Assembly (NCBI GenBank): GCA_030770425.1
Contig: JASJFT010000002.1
Span: forward strand, 248,001 to 312,000
Source: Darksidea phi
Lineage: Eukaryota; Ascomycota; Dothideomycetes; Pleosporales; Lentitheciaceae
DNA length: 64,000 nucleotides
Reading direction: 5' to 3'
The notes below the pieces were generated by a model. The model did not search any database. It saw only the letters and a list, made by a program, of their open reading frames with translations, and was not told the origin of the DNA. Positions 22,129-35,800 of the stretch are shown here, in pieces. Both the position numbers and the translations under genes were made by a program. Positions within the stretch are counted from its first letter, which is position 1. Each line of letters begins with the position of its first letter.

Positions 22129-22614
22129 ATGTCCGCCGCTGCTGGCGCACCTCCCCCTCCTCCACCGCCAAAAGTGTCCTTCGACTCTCTTCCTGCCGAA
22201 CTACTTCTGGAAATCATCCACTACCTCCAGATAAACGATTACATCAAGTTCGCGCTAGCCATCTACAGCACTTTACAACATCATGGCCTCGTTCCCCCGC
22301 TCACAGATGACATCTACAATCGGATCACAAGCCAGCTACCGATAGTCTCCAGAAAAGAGGCGTCTAAGAAGGGAGGATCAAACGCAGAAGACGACGGGCA
22401 GCCGAATGAGAGGAACGGGCCAGTTCCCCTGCCTATCGAGTTGAACGACCAAATCATGGGCCATTTGGAGCCCGCAGATAGAATCGCATGGCTGTTCTCT
22501 GACCAAGGAATGTTCTCCGTGTATTTTCCCGAGATGAGTGAGGAGACGACAAGGCAGCTTAGGGAGGCCCTTCGAAATGCGAGGGATGCGCATCAACACG
22601 TGAACAAGAAATAA
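22129..22614 (+). CDS. Small F-box-like protein
   Basis: A single exon encodes 161 aa. A polyproline run (APPPPPPPK) at residues 7-15 precedes an F-box-like segment (VSFDSLPAELLLEIIHYLQINDYIKFALAIYSTLQHHGL). The conserved Leu-Pro-x-Glu-Leu core and the following hydrophobic helices are visible. F-box motifs dock substrate receptors to Skp1 in SCF ubiquitin ligases. The rest (LNDQIMGHLEPADRIAWLFSDQGMFSVYFPEM) is helical and unassigned, with no WD40 or LRR repeats. It begins only 52 bp after the preceding stop codon, so the promoter overlaps that gene's 3' end. The F-box call is moderate. Confidence 0.7.
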   Translation: MSAAAGAPPPPPPPKVSFDSLPAELLLEIIHYLQINDYIKFALAIYSTLQHHGLVPPLTDDIYNRITSQLPIVSRKEASKKGGSNAEDDGQPNERNGPVPLPIELNDQIMGHLEPADRIAWLFSDQGMFSVYFPEMSEETTRQLREALRNARDAHQHVNKK

Positions 22615-22983
22615 CAATCTCATTTGAGGCATGAGATATACTGGCTTACTTTACTTGCATGGTGGTGGTTCAGAGGTATGACTCTCAAATTCCAAATGAA
22701 GAACTTCAGATATTGTCATCCACCCTATACGTTTCAATATCGGAGTATATGTCAACATGCCTCAAGTTCCCATACATTCGCTCTTTCAAACTCATGTCCA
22801 ACGTCGTTCAACCTAGAGCTTCGGTCTCCCTAGTTACGAGACTTTTATACACCAGATCAGAGTAATACCTGTCGTATATGCGCCCACAACAAGGTTGAAC
22901 GTTAGATCGAGTGTGTATGGTTGATAGGAGATGGTATCACATATATACGTTGCAAGTAGAGAGCTTCTCCACCTTCATCCAAC
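22615..22983. other. Intergenic, convergent 3' ends
   Basis: This lies between the F-box-like gene and the 3' end of YME2. I see nothing beyond probable 3'UTR sequence. Confidence 0.5.
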
Positions 22984-25650
22984 CTAATGCTCCTGCCCCA
23001 GCACCTTCTTCAACCCCGCTTGTTCCCTCTCGTACGTCTCAATTTTGTCCTGACTCTTAGCCAACTTGGCTAACAAATACACTACCCTGCCGCTAATCCC
23101 CGCCGGCTTCCCTTCAATCTCACTTAATCTTAGCAACTCACTCTCGCACTTTTCAATCGTCGCACCCTCGCCTTTGATCAACTCGTTCAGAATTGCTAGG
23201 TCGAGGCGACTTCGTAGCACCCGGTCCTCCGTCAAGCGCTTGAACGCGGGATGGTAAACAGGCTTTCCGGGCTTGATAAGAGAGGGGCGGCCAGACGGTG
23301 ATGACACGATGGTGATGAGTTCTGCTTGTTCGAGCGCGCGGAGCGTGCGTTCGCCATTCGATTTATAGGTATCGTCTAGCAGGATCTCATTATACCTCAA
23401 GCTTTCCTTTTCTGCAAGTTGCTTGATTAGAAGCCATGCTTGCTGCGGCGACCACTGGCGTGATTCTGTTTCGTCAATGCCAAAGATGTACATTTTCAAG
23501 ATCTCGGAGGCAGATTGATCAATGATTTCGTGGACAGCTTTCTGGGGTGTTTCGCCCGTTTTTATGCGACGAGCGAGAAATTCCAGATCGGTGAGACGCC
23601 CGCCGAGAAGGTTGATGCAGGTGTCTAGCTCAGCGAGATCAGTGCGGGTCTCTGAGGGGACTTCTTTGGGAGAGCCATCTTTGGGCTCGGGATCGTCTGC
23701 GACGTCGGCGTCCAGATGGCGGATGACAAATTTCTTTGCGACTTGCGGAGAGCAGTCAGAGAGCGGGATTTGGCGAAATACACGGTCGGGGAGCGCTTTG
23801 GACAGCGACTTGCTGTACGAGACGTCGTTTGTGAGGAAGATTACCTGTGCTATGTTTGCAGTCGTAAGACGTGCGGCCCAGTCTGCGATCTTGTCGTACA
23901 CAATGCCCCCTTCTTGGCTCTTGTGTAAGAAGTTGTCAATAACAACAACTGGTCTTCGCTCTGGATGTGCCTCGAGCCACTCGTCCTCGCCCAGATCCGC
24001 ATCTTTATCATCCTTACGCCGTTGATCTAGGGCAATTTGTCGAAGAGCTGTGCCCGTGGTATTCCAGATTTTCGCGAGTTGCGAGTCGAGCGTCTCAGAA
24101 AAGCCAGTCTTGACACCAGTAGCACCCTGAGCTGCCATATCGATCATGCCGCTTATAGAGTTCATCCAGGAGAACACAGGTCGATATCCAACGCCAACCG
24201 CCGCAGCGTTAATCGTAGCACTATCGCCTCGGGCTTCTTGGATCGGCTTGCAGTCGACAATGAGTTTGTACTTCGTATCCTTCAATGCTTGGTCGACCAC
24301 TAATTCTCGTTTGCCTGAACCACGGGGTCCTTGAACAATAATGAACGTGTCTGCTGTTTCCATGAGCCAGGTCTGAATCTGTTCGATGTTGTCCTTTCGG
24401 TCGTCCCAGACTGCTTCCATCCCATCCTCGTCGCGCTTTTTGTGCCATGGGATGATGTCTGTCGCATAGCCTACTATCCACTTGTAAAATTTATTCTCCT
24501 GGATATGTAAGGATCGTGTAATGTGGGCTTTGACGAAAAATGTTCGAATGCTATACTACTCATTAACATCAGTAGTAAGAAGACGTGGATAAGACTTACG
24601 GATCGAAGATGGCAACTGTGATTGCCGCAATGATCGCCGCAAGGACCGGAATCACGAGTCGCGGATGGTTCACTAGCCAATCCCTGATCCAATGAGCTTT
24701 GATCTTCTGTTCGTACTTCAATCTCAGCACTGTGCCCTTCTTCCCCCCTCCCTCAGTTTCGCGCACTATATAGCCATGCATGCAGTTCTTCGCCATGATC
24801 GCTTTTGACATGGTTGAGAAATCAAGGTACGCGAACTTGGGTAGTATCTTCGAGTCGGGAGGCTGCATTACGATGTCGTTGAGCTTTCCATAGGGTCTGA
24901 AGAGCGAGTAGAGTTGCTCTTGAGATAGTTCTACCGCTTCAGCTCCGGGCTCGGATGGAATGAATTCGACTTTGAGACGAGGTGTAGGTAAACGAAAAAG
25001 GTCTTCGACCCAAGGCCGGCCTTTGACGACGTTGACATCCATGCGCCGCCACGGGCTCCACCATGGCTTTACTGGTTTCTCCTCTAGGTACTGCTTGAGC
25101 ATCTTCTCGACTTCCGATGTCGGCCGACTGCCATCGTGCGTGAACTTGACAAATGCGCCACCTTCCTTAAGCCGTAGAAGCGTTTCCGTAGCGGTGATGG
25201 GCACATTGGCTTTATTGCTCGCGTTCTCAATGACTTTGCCGGGATCTGTCCCCGTGATAATAGGGCTGATGAAGTAGTTCAGGAATTTTGGTGGCTTATC
25301 GGCAGATGTGAAAGGGATACCCAGAAGTTTCTGGATTTTCAAAGGGAAAACATCTGGAGCGGTCAGCACTCAAGCTCGCAAGCATCTTGATATCGCCCGT
25401 ACTGTCAAAGAAGAGTATGCCTTCATTGGCCTTAGTATCAATATGACCTGTCTGATCTTTAGACTCCCATGAAGCATACCGACTCCGAATCAGGGGACAT
25501 GCGCGCCCCGCGATAAGTGAGGGCCTACAGGCAGTCAGCAACCCTTCAATGATCTACCGGCAGGGAAGCTTCGCCGTGTTACCTTGTCGAAGACCCCTGC
25601 GGCCTCGCCCGTATATGTGCGGCATGCTGCCACGGGCGTCTCGGAAACAT
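22984..25650 (-). CDS. YME2: Mitochondrial escape protein 2 (Yme2)
   Basis: Yme2 is an inner-membrane protein that maintains mitochondrial nucleoid structure and number. Exons are 25650-25583, 25524-25403, 25353-24600 and 24550-22984, giving 836 aa. The N-terminus is an Arg-rich, acid-poor presequence (MFPRRPWQHAAHIRARPQG). I picked this ATG because only it stays in frame through intron 1. GHIDTKANEGILFFDNVFPLK marks the conserved start of the mature region. An RRM-like segment lies around VELSQEQLYSLFRPYGKLNDI. The membrane helix (PRLVIPVLAAIIAAITVAIF) follows. The C-terminal half is an AAA-like ATPase with Walker A GPRGSGKRELV and Walker B RPVVVIDNF. The sequence NKFYKWIVGYATDII joins seamlessly across intron 3. 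The length matches fungal orthologues. Confidence 0.94.
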
Positions 25651-25733
25651 AGTAAGACGTGGTAAAGCTCATTCAGACATATTGCGCATGAAGTATTTGT
25701 TCCTGAGGTCGCGCAAGTTTGATGTTTCGCTAA

Positions 25734-25741
25734 TGACGTCA
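25734..25741. promoter_or_regulatory. Perfect CRE (TGACGTCA) upstream of YME2
   Basis: The palindromic ATF/CREB site lies 84 bp upstream of the YME2 start codon. In fungi this octamer is bound by bZIP factors of the AtfA/CREB type in stress responses. The site is exact. Its use here is inferred. Confidence 0.45.
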
Positions 25742-26137
25742 GCGCGATTTGGGAAAGAACCCGTCACGCTACGCACGCGCCGCATCTTGGCGGAAATTCA
25801 TTAGTATTCCTTCAATCTTGCTCATGCAACTAGTGACCATACTCTTCAACTGTGCCAGGGGTTATGTATTACAAGATATACAATTTGAGAAAGTTATGAC
25901 TGGACTATTCATTCTATATACACGATGGAGAACTCCTACAAATACACTGCAAATGCCGCCCAAATGACTCCTGCCGATGGAAAGAGGTATCTTGCAAGTG
26001 TAACGATCGAGAACATGCCCAAAAACAGACTAAGATGTCGCGCATTACCTCATGAAATCATGCCTTTAGTACATCCACCCCTGATAACGCAAACCATTCT
26101 AGTCGTAAACGCATCAAATGTTATTATCCAATTTTTC
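25742..26137. other. Intergenic between YME2 and GLT1
   Basis: This holds the upstream part of the YME2 promoter and the GLT1 3'UTR. No other feature is seen. Confidence 0.5.
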
Positions 26138-29100
26138 TCATGCAGCAGCCGCAAGGATCTCCTTGGGAGCTCCATTGACCTTGTCGAAGAGCTCGTATGC
26201 CGGTCGCTTGACGATACCACCGGTGACGGGAAGCTGGGTGCCAACGCCAGTGAGGAATGAATCGACATCCCGAGCGCATTGGCGACCTTCGTTGATGCCC
26301 CTGAAGTATTGTTAGTCAATGGTGTTAGTACCAAGCATCCAATTGTTACTTACCAGACAATTAACGACTGACCACGGCGGCAGTCACCGGCCGCAAAGAC
26401 ACCAGAAAGATTAGTATTGTAGTGTCCAGGCGTTGTCTTGACGTTCTTGCGGCCATCACGCTCAACGATATCGCCGAGAACGCGCTCTTCGGGGCCCAAG
26501 AAACCCATAGAAAGAAGCACAAGGTCGGCAGGGAAGAACTCCTCGCTGCCCTCAACCTGCTTCATGTCCCAACCGCCAGTCGCTGACTTGGTCCACTCGA
26601 CGCGGACAGTGTTGATGCCTTTAACATTGCCATTGCCATCGTCAACGAAGTCCTTGGACATCACACAGTACTCGCGAGGATCTTTGCCCATGTGCGTCTT
26701 GACTTCGGCGTGGCCGTAGTCGGTGCGGTAGATACGCGGCCACTGAGGCCATGGGTTGTCGCGAGCGCGCTCTGGTGGAGGCTGAGGAAGGAGCTCAAAG
26801 TTGACGACCGACTTAGCACCGTGGCGAACAGAGGTACCAATGCAATCGTTGCCGGTATCACCACCTCCAATGACAACAACGTGTTTATCCTTAGCGGAGA
26901 TGTAAGTATCGTCGACGAGATTCGAATCAAGGAGGGACTTCGTGTTCTTGTGTAAGAACTGCATAGCGAAGTGAATGCCTTCGAGGCTGCGGTTGGGGAT
27001 CGGTAGGTCACGGGCAACAGTCGCACCAGTGGCTATGACAACGGCATCATTCTCAGCGCGAAGGGATTCCAAACTAGGCTGACCCTCGGCTCCAACAGCA
27101 ACACCAGTCACGAAGGTGATGCCTTCATTAGCCATGAAATCAACGCGACGTTGAACAACCTTTTTGTCGAGCTTCATGTTAGGAATACCGTACATGAGCA
27201 GGCCGCCAATGCGGTCTGCGCGCTCATAGACGGTGACCTCGTGACCGCACTTGTTCAGTTGGTCAGCGGCAGCAAGTCCAGCAGGGCCAGAACCAATGAT
27301 GGCAACCTTCTTGCCGGTGCGAGTCTTCGGGGGCGAGGGAACCATCCAGCCCATCTCAAAACCCCGATCAATGATGGCGCATTCGATAGACTTTATGCCA
27401 ACGGGGTCTTCGTTGATGCCTAGAACGCAGGCACCTTCACAAGGAGCAGGACACACACGACCGGTGAATTCAGGGAAATTGTTGGTAAGCATTAAACGGT
27501 TGAGAGCGTCGCGCCACGCTCCAGCAAATACCAGCTCGTTCCATTTGGGAATAATGTTGCTGATGGGACAACCGGTGTCGGACTGACAAAACGGCACACC
27601 GCAATCCATACAGCGAGCGGTCTGGTACTTCAGCTCATCTTCGTTCAGACGTTGGGAAAGCTCCTGCCAGTCGCGGGTGCGCGTCTTCGGGTTGCGGTAC
27701 TTCTCCGAGCGTCGCTGGTACTTCATAAAGCCTTTTGTCTTATCCAAAACCAAAGCCTTCTTCTTCTCAGCCTTAGCGTCGGTAACACTCTCTTCGATAT
27801 CGAGAAGGTCGTTCTTCTTCTTCTCCTTAGCCTCAGCGTCCTGTTCGACCTTGCGAGACTCTTCGTGGGCGGCTCGGACGGGGTTGCCCGGTAAGATGGG
27901 AAGGGGGTACTCGTTCTTCTTCTTCTCTGCCTCTTTGGCTGCCTCTTCCAGGAGTACACGCTTGTAGTCGACAGGCATAACTTTGACGAAGCGGGGTAGT
28001 GCGCGGTTAAAATCGAGCAAGATGCGTGCGGCAAGCTCTGAGCCGGTGTAATGATGGTGATCCTCAATGAGACCACGGACGAAGGCGATCTCCGTTGGGT
28101 CCTCAATGCCGGAAAGTTCTACCATCTCCTGGTTGACCTTCGGCACAAAGTCGTGGTGGATATCAAGAACATAGGCGATTCCACCAGACATACCGGCAGC
28201 AAAGTTGCGGCCAGTGGAGCCCAAAACAACAACACGACCGCCAGTCATGTACTCGCAGCAGTGGTCACCAACACCCTCAACAACAGCAGTGGCGCCGGAG
28301 TTACGTACCGCGAATCGCTCGGCAGCTACACCACGGAAGAAACAGGTACCTTTGGTGGCTCCGTACAAGCAGACGTTGCCGATAAGGACATTCTCTTCGG
28401 CGCGGTACAAGGCGGAGCGAGGCGGATAGATGATCAAACGACCGCCGGAGAGACCTTTGCCAACGTAGTCGTTGGAATCACCCTCGAGCTCTAGAGTGAC
28501 ACCAGGAGCAAGATACGCGCCGAACGATTGACCGGCAGATCCACGGATATTGGCGTGGATTGTGTCTTGGGGCAGACCAGCCTCACCATAACGACGGCTG
28601 ATCTGATAGGACAAAGTGGCACCCAACGCGCGGTCGGTGTTAACAATGTCGCATTCGATACGGGCGGGTAGGCCCTTTTCAAGAGCAAGCTCCGACTCCG
28701 CTATGAGCTTGTTGTCGAGGCGAACGTGCAGGCGATGGTCTTGCTTGCGGACGTTGAACGTGGCAACACCAGGTCGAAGGGTGTGTGCGGGGGTCAGGAT
28801 CAAGGACAGATCGATATTCTCCGTCTTCGCGGTGCGGAGGTCATCACGGACGCGTAGAACCTCACAATGACCGACCATCTCGTTGATGGTTCGGAAGCCC
28901 AGTTTGGCCATGATAGCACGGAGCTCATTCGCCACATAGTAGAAGAAGTTAATGACGTGCTCGGGCGTGCCGACAAACTTCTTCCTTAGCTCAGGGTCTT
29001 GAGTGGCGATACCAACGGGGCAGGTGTTCCTAGGATATTGTCAGTATTGATATTTCAAAGATATTCGGGCTTTGTTTTGCAAAGCCCGTCTCACCCTCAA

Positions 29101-32100
29101 GGGTGTATACACCGGCAGAAATGATGTCGACAAAAACTGCGAGGGCAACTCACAAATGACACTTCCTCATCATGATGCAGCCCATGGCGATTAAGGGTGT
29201 CGTAGCAAAGCCCCATTCTTCAGCACCAAGTAGACAGGCAATGGCAACATCACGACCAGTTCGAAGTTGACCGTCGGTCTGGACGATGACACGTCCACGG
29301 AGATCGTTCAAAACCAAAGTCTGGTGAGTCTCTGCAAGACCCAGCTCCCAGGGAAGACCGGCATACTTGATACCCGTCCATCGAGAGGCACCAGTTCCAC
29401 CGTCATGACCGGAAATGAGGATGTGATCAGCCTTGGCCTTGGCCACACCTGAGGCGACAATACCGACGCCGGTCTCGGAGACGAGCTTCACGGAGACGCG
29501 AGCGCGAGGGTTGGAGCACTTTAGATCGTAAATCAGTTGCTTAAGATCTTCGATCGAGTAGATGTCGTGGTGGGGCGGCGGGCTAATGAGACCGACGCCA
29601 GGGGTAGAGTGACGTGTCTTTGCGATAGAGGCGGAGACCTTGTGGCCAGGAAGTTCACCACCCTCTCCCGGCTTGGCACCCTGGGCCATCTTGATCTGGA
29701 GCTCATCGGCATCGGCAAGGTAATTGCTAGTGACACCGAACCTCCCGGAGGCGATCTGCTTGATGGCGGAACGCATCGTGTCACCGTTCTCCATACGTAA
29801 GCTTCGCTCTGGGTCTTCACCACCTTCGCCAGTGTTGGACTTGCCGCCCAAACGGTTCATGGCTACAGCGAGAGTAGAATGAGATTCCATCGAAATAGAA
29901 CCGTAGGACATGGCGCCAGTGACGAAGCGACGAACAATGTCCGTCCAAGGCTCGACCTGATCGATTGGAATGGGCGTGCGGTCTTCGAAATTGAAGTCGA
30001 GGAGGCCACGCAGGGTACAGTCCTTGATACGCTCGTACTCAGCGATGGAGTAGGCCTCGTAAGACTTGTCGTTCTTAGTCCTGACGGCATCCTGGATGTT
30101 CGCAAGTGCAGTAGGATCGTTAACATGGGGTTCGCCCCCATCTCGCCAATGATATTCACCGGTTTCAGCGAGACCAGGCACTTCGATAATGCTGCGGGTA
30201 GGGAAGCCCTTCTCGTGAAGAGCGAGTGCGTCCTGTGCGAAGTCCCTGAAAGTAGCACCCTTGATACGAGTAGCAGTTCCGGTGAAGCAACGATCGACAA
30301 CGGAGTCATCGATGCCGAGCGCCTCGAAAATCTGGGCACCCTTGTAGGATGGTAAAGTAGAGATACCCATCTTGCTCATGACCTTGAGAATGCCACCATC
30401 ACAGGAGTGCTTGTAATTGTCAATGAGCTGCTCAGGGGAGAGCTTCTTACGGATGAGACCCTCCCTATGCATCTTCAGGATGCACTCAATGGCGAGGTAG
30501 GGGCAGATGGCATCTGCGCCATAGCCAACCAGAACGCACATATGCTGAACCTCGCGAGCCTCAGCAGTCTCCACAACCAGAGCGATTCGTGATCGCCACT
30601 TATTGCGGACAAGGTGATGGTGGACCATACCGGTCGCCAAGCAAGCGGAAACGGCAACGCGGTCGGCAGAGGTCGCGCGGTCAGTCAAAACGAGGAAGTT
30701 GTCGCCGTTTTCAATACCCTCGGTTGCAGCATCACAGATGCGGTCGAGAGCATCGATGTATCCCTGAACGCCCTCGCTCTTCGGGAAAGTAATATCGATG
30801 CTCTTGACAGTCCACTCGGGGTAGACGATATGAGTGTTGGTCAGAGCCTTGAACTCCGCTAGAGATAGAATTGGCGACGGCAGGAGAAGTCGGCCGCACT
30901 GAGACTCATCCATACCGAGAAGATTACCCTGGGGGCCGACGTACGCCTCCAATGACATGACGATCGCCTCGCGAATCGGGTCGATCGGAGGATTCGTGAC
31001 CTGGGCGAATAGTTGTCGGAAGTACTCATACATGAGGCGAGGCTGCTGAGCAAGACACGCAAGGGGAGCATCGTTCCCCATGGATCCAAGTGCCTCCTTC
31101 GAGTCGGCAGCCATGGGCGCAAGAATCAGAGTAACCTGCTCAAGCGAGTATCCAAAGGCCTTCAACTGAGGATCTTCGTGGACACGAGTCTCGGTGAGCG
31201 TGTCAGTAAGATCCACGCCCTTCTCGTCAACTAGCGCCTTGACCTTGGGCAAGGTCAAAAGGTTCTTCTCGACCCAGGACCGGAAGTCTTGACGAGCGGC
31301 AACAGTCTGCTTCAGCTCGGCGTCGTCAACAATGCGTCCGGCGACGGTATCAACTAGCAGCATGCGGCCGGGCTGCAAACGTCCCTTCTGCACAACTCGC
31401 TCCGGCTCGATGGATATGGTGCCAACCTCGGAGGCGCAGACAATGCGGTCGTCGTCGGTAACATAGTAACGGCAGGGTCGGAGGCCGTTTCGGTCGAGGT
31501 TAGCACCGCAGTATCGGCCATCTGAGAATGTAAACAAAGCTGGTCCGTCCCATGGCTCCATCATGCACGCAGCCCACTCGTAAAAAGCTTGCTTAGCTGG
31601 GTCCATCGACTGGTTGCCTTGCCACGCCTCAGGAACCATGAGCATGACTGCTTCGGGAAGCGAGAGGACGCCGTTGATGACGAGCAATTCCAGCACGTTA
31701 TCAAAAGCAGCAGAGTCGGAGCCTCCGTCTTCGATAATTGGATACAGTAGATTCAGGTCTTCGCTAAAGAAGTCGGACTGCATTACACCCTCTCGTGCTC
31801 GCATCCAGTTCTTGTTACCTCGGAGTGTATTGATCTCGCCATTGTGAGCAGCCCATCTGAGGGGCTGTGCGCGATCCCAACTAGGGAATGTGTTGGTCGA
31901 AAAACGAGAGTGCACCAGAGCAAAGTGACCCTCGTAGTCAACGGAGACTAGATCATGGTAGTATTCGTACACCTGGACAGGAGCAAGCTGGCCCTTGTAG
32001 ACAATGTTCTTGTTGCTCAATGAGCAAATATAGAACCAGTTGTGAAGACCAATGACGTGTGTAGAGCGCTTCCGCAGTACATATAGCTGACGTTCAAAAT

Positions 32101-32851
32101 AGCTTGCATCGTGCAGCTCATCGAAATCTGCCTTTGGCTCCTTGCCCTCACCGTATGCATTCTTCAGCACAACGAACGGCTGGAGAATGATAGGCTCTCG
32201 CGACAGGGCTGCGGGGCCGAGAAGCGTAGAGTCTCGAGGAACCACTCGCCAGCCCAGCACTCTCAACTCCAGCTGATCTGCTACGTCCTCGAACATCGCC
32301 TTGGTCTCGTCCAGCGCAGCCGGGTCTGGCTTGAAGAAAAGATTACCGGACGCGTACTGGCCCTGCGCGGGCAGCTTGTAGCCTTGGTCGCGCTCGAACT
32401 CTTTGATGAAGAAGCGGTGGGGGATGGAGGTCATGACACCAGCGCCGTCTCCGTCGCGGGCATCGGAGCCCACGGCACCTCGATGGGTCATGTTGCATAA
32501 CAGTGACCGTGCTACGTGGTGGTTAGTACTTTTTTTTCTCAGGATAGGAAGTGCGACTTCTTACCATCGGAAACAATCTTGTGGCTTGCTTTGCCTTTGA
32601 TATGACTGCCCACTATTAGCAACCAGCTCCCTTATTTTGCCGACAGATTGTGGGGTCACGTACGCAGCGAAGCCAACACCGCAAGCGTCCTTCTCGAGCT
32701 CTGGATCATAAAGACCCTGCTTCAAGGGCAGCGCGCCCGCCCACGATTTGTTCTCGGGGCCATCCTGGTAGGGAAAGACGGAGCTTTCCTCGTCTACAAT
32801 CGGGGTATCCTGGGGCAATTTGGTATCTTCGGCGAAGGAAACGCTACCCAT
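26138..32851 (-). CDS. GLT1: NADH-dependent glutamate synthase (GOGAT)
   Basis: It converts glutamine plus 2-oxoglutarate to two glutamates. Exons are 32851-32664, 32605-32565, 32511-29154, 29029-26354 and 26300-26138, giving 2141 aa, the normal fused fungal length. A 56-residue propeptide precedes the catalytic Cys57 (DACGVGF) of the class II glutamine amidotransferase domain. The central and FMN-binding synthase domains follow (GQTDGQ region; [45 protein letters not shown]). The 3Fe-4S cysteines ([16 protein letters not shown]) are split by the 124-nt intron 3. Next come the glutamate-synthase alpha-like GXGXG domain and a linker rich in Lys/Glu. The small-subunit-like part has the 4Fe-4S motif [16 protein letters not shown] and two dinucleotide folds ([12 protein letters not shown] and [11 protein letters not shown]). 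The enzyme is central to nitrogen assimilation. Start MGSVSF is the first ATG in frame. Confidence 0.97.
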
Positions 32852-35800
32852 TATATCGGCAGCCGGCCGAAATTCTGGGGTTGACTTTGGGGTGTTGAGG
32901 TCGCAAGGTGGGGTTATCAAATGAAGTGTGGCGGGGTGGCTCGCGACCGGGACTTCGGGCTGGTTTGAGGTTGCTCTGGTACTGATTGAAGGAATTAGCT
33001 CTACACTTGACTTGGATTTTGTAAGCTTGCTGGCGAAGCTTGAAGGCTGCTGCAATCTAGCCCGGGGTGGTCGTGGAGGAAAGCAAATAAACGTGTGGGG
33101 AACATGTCCCCACAGAATATACAGATCACTGCCTCGTCGAGAAGAGGCATGCCGACAGAGTCCATCACCACGTCACCAGCGCTCAATGTCCCGATAGGTA
33201 TAGGGGCTGCTGCCAATGACGCTGCTCAGGCCTCGGCGGCGACCGATAGCTGCAACACGGCGCACAGAAGATGTGATAAGGCGCTCGGGCGAATGGGAGG
33301 GCGCGGGGTTGTACTGTCTACCGTTGAAGGACGTCTGCTCGCTAGACCCCTGCGCGTCGACCAGGTGTTTTCGCGTAGGCACGCACGTCGCGGGCGAGGT
33401 GGATGGCGGGTGCAGCAGACATGGCTCGGAGCGAAAGACTTGACTTACTCGCAGCAGTGCAGATGGAACAGGGCCTCGGTTCGACTCGCCGTGTGTTCCT
33501 GCGAGCAACTTTCGGCGGAGGGGGGTGGAGGAGAAAGAGAAAGAGGCGGCGACGGGTGCGAGGGAAGCTTAAGAAGGGCGGATGGAGGGTGGGGTTCTCA
33601 AAATTCAGTGCGCTAGCACTTCACTCCGCCTCTGGCAGCGATGGATCTGGGCTGTCCAGAGAGCGTCTCCGCTCGCTTGCCGCTTGCCAGAATCTCCCGG
33701 GCTTGGGCGTGGTCTTGGTCCTGTATCCGCGCTGTGCAGCAATATGTCCTGCCGCTGCCTGCACATGTCAGGACCTCTGTCGCCCCTCTCCCGAAACAAT
33801 GAAAGCACGGCGACGACGCCCCGCCAGCGCGTCGGCCCAATTGACGCAGAGCCGTCCGCAGACGGCCATTGACACGGCGGAGAAGCTCCAGCGTGGCGCG
33901 CAGCTGGCGACGCTGGCGTGTGCATGTACACTGACAAAGGGGCTGCAGTTCCGCCGTGCGTCGAAAAATGCCCTTGTTACCCCACGGTTTTCTGCCAGCA
34001 CCACTACCGTAAGCGGCGATGGAGGCGGCCCAGGGCGCTCGCCAGCGGCCAGGCGGTGGGAGCATGGTTCGGCGGCAGGCCCAATCGCAGCCCTCCGAAC
34101 TCGCTCTGACGTCTGGTGACGAGCTAGCCGGTGGAGCTTCGCAGCGGAAAGCCACATGCATGCATGCATGCATGCACGTCCGGATTGCCCGCTGCAGCCC
34201 ACGCAACGACACGCTCGAATTCGGCAGCACCGCATTGGTCCGGTGCGCTGCCGATGCTTCGCTGTCGTAATTTTCGGCCGTCATCTCCTCTGTGCTGGTC
34301 CTTATCTGCCCTTGACGCCCACCGGGAGCGGGATCAGCGCAGCCATCATAGGCCCGGACGTCTCGCCTCGCCGCGTCGCCCGGCGGAACCCTCGTGAGCA
34401 TGCCATGCGTCCACAGTACGAGCACGCCCGCCGTCGTCGTCGACGTCAGCAGCGCCGAGCTCTGCATCCTGTTCGTTCGCCTGCTGGACACTGGCAAAAG
34501 CACAAAAGCTCCCCACCCGCGGGTGCTGGACGCCTCGCCCGCACGTCTCGCGGCGGCCTGCCAGTTGGCAATCCTCCACGTCGGAACAGACCGGAATCAC
34601 ATGAGCTGGTGCGGCAGTCCGTGGCGGGAGGGCCCTCGCCGCGAGTTTCCATGAGTCAAGGCCATATAACACGGTACTCCGATATCGCTATCACCCGCCT
34701 CTGCTCAACGGTCGCGCCGGATATTTCAGGCCATGGAGCAACAGACAGCGCGGCGGAGAGCTCTTGCGTGGGTCGCCGGCGGTCGAGCGCAATCTGCAGC
34801 GGCATTCGTGTACCTAATACATTCCTCATCGGGACTGGAAGAGGTGAGGACCGGAGGCACGAAGTGTATCCGGAGTGCTAGCGTGACATGAAAGATTCTC
34901 GTATCGACATTTGGAGCTGGGCCATGGGGGGTGTGCATGGAGAAGGCGACGGGTATAACCATCTCTGTTACGATGCATCTCCGGGCCCGACGTTGCCGTC
35001 CGCGTGATCTGTTGCCTTGCAGATTCTTTTCCTTCCGCCTACAAGATCATCGAGGCAAAGTGGCGCGCGTGCGGGATAGCGGACCGCGAAAACAGGGCAC
35101 ATTTGCTTTGCCTCCCCATCGTGGTGATATACCATGCGCTAGCCTTGAGGGAGCAGCTCGCCGAACGGTTTCCAGCTGCAACTTCATCTCTAGATTCTGG
35201 AGATCCCGGGCCGATCTGGGTACCAATCAGCCGGGGTTCGTTACAGAGCTAGCGAGCGAATCAGAGCCGAGACTGGCTGCAGCGGGGGCGCGAAGGCAAC
35301 GACATGCCTCGGGGAAGGTAGCACGTCTACGACAGTAAAGATAGTAAGAGACATGAACATGTCCCAGCAATACACACACAGTGCTTAGCCAAGCTGTGAA
35401 CATGTCAAACCCTACAGGAAAGGAACGACGCTAGAATATTGTCCTCGCCTTGCAGTTTTCCATCTCCTAATGCTCCGCCCTGTATCCCCAATGAACCCTG
35501 AATGCTACTGTCGGCCGATGGGCCAAATTACTAGGCTATAATTCGGGTATGCAACAAACAATTACACTTCCAATGGCTCCGCCTACAAACCCTCACGCTC
35601 CCAACCTCACGTAGAACACAACATCTGTTTCAAAATGGGGCGTTACAAGATGGTGAGGTCCAAAGAAGCAGCTTAGATAATAAGACCGCGAATGCACTAG
35701 CATCTAGTAGCTCTATTTACACGCCTTTCTCCAGAGCACTGGCCGTACTAGACCGTACTTTGATCACATTATTCTGCTCCGAAAACGTATGATGAATGTG

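Noticed and set aside
26350..32500. Several long frames antisense or frame-shifted within GLT1
   Set aside because: All overlap conserved GLT1 codons and carry no family motifs.
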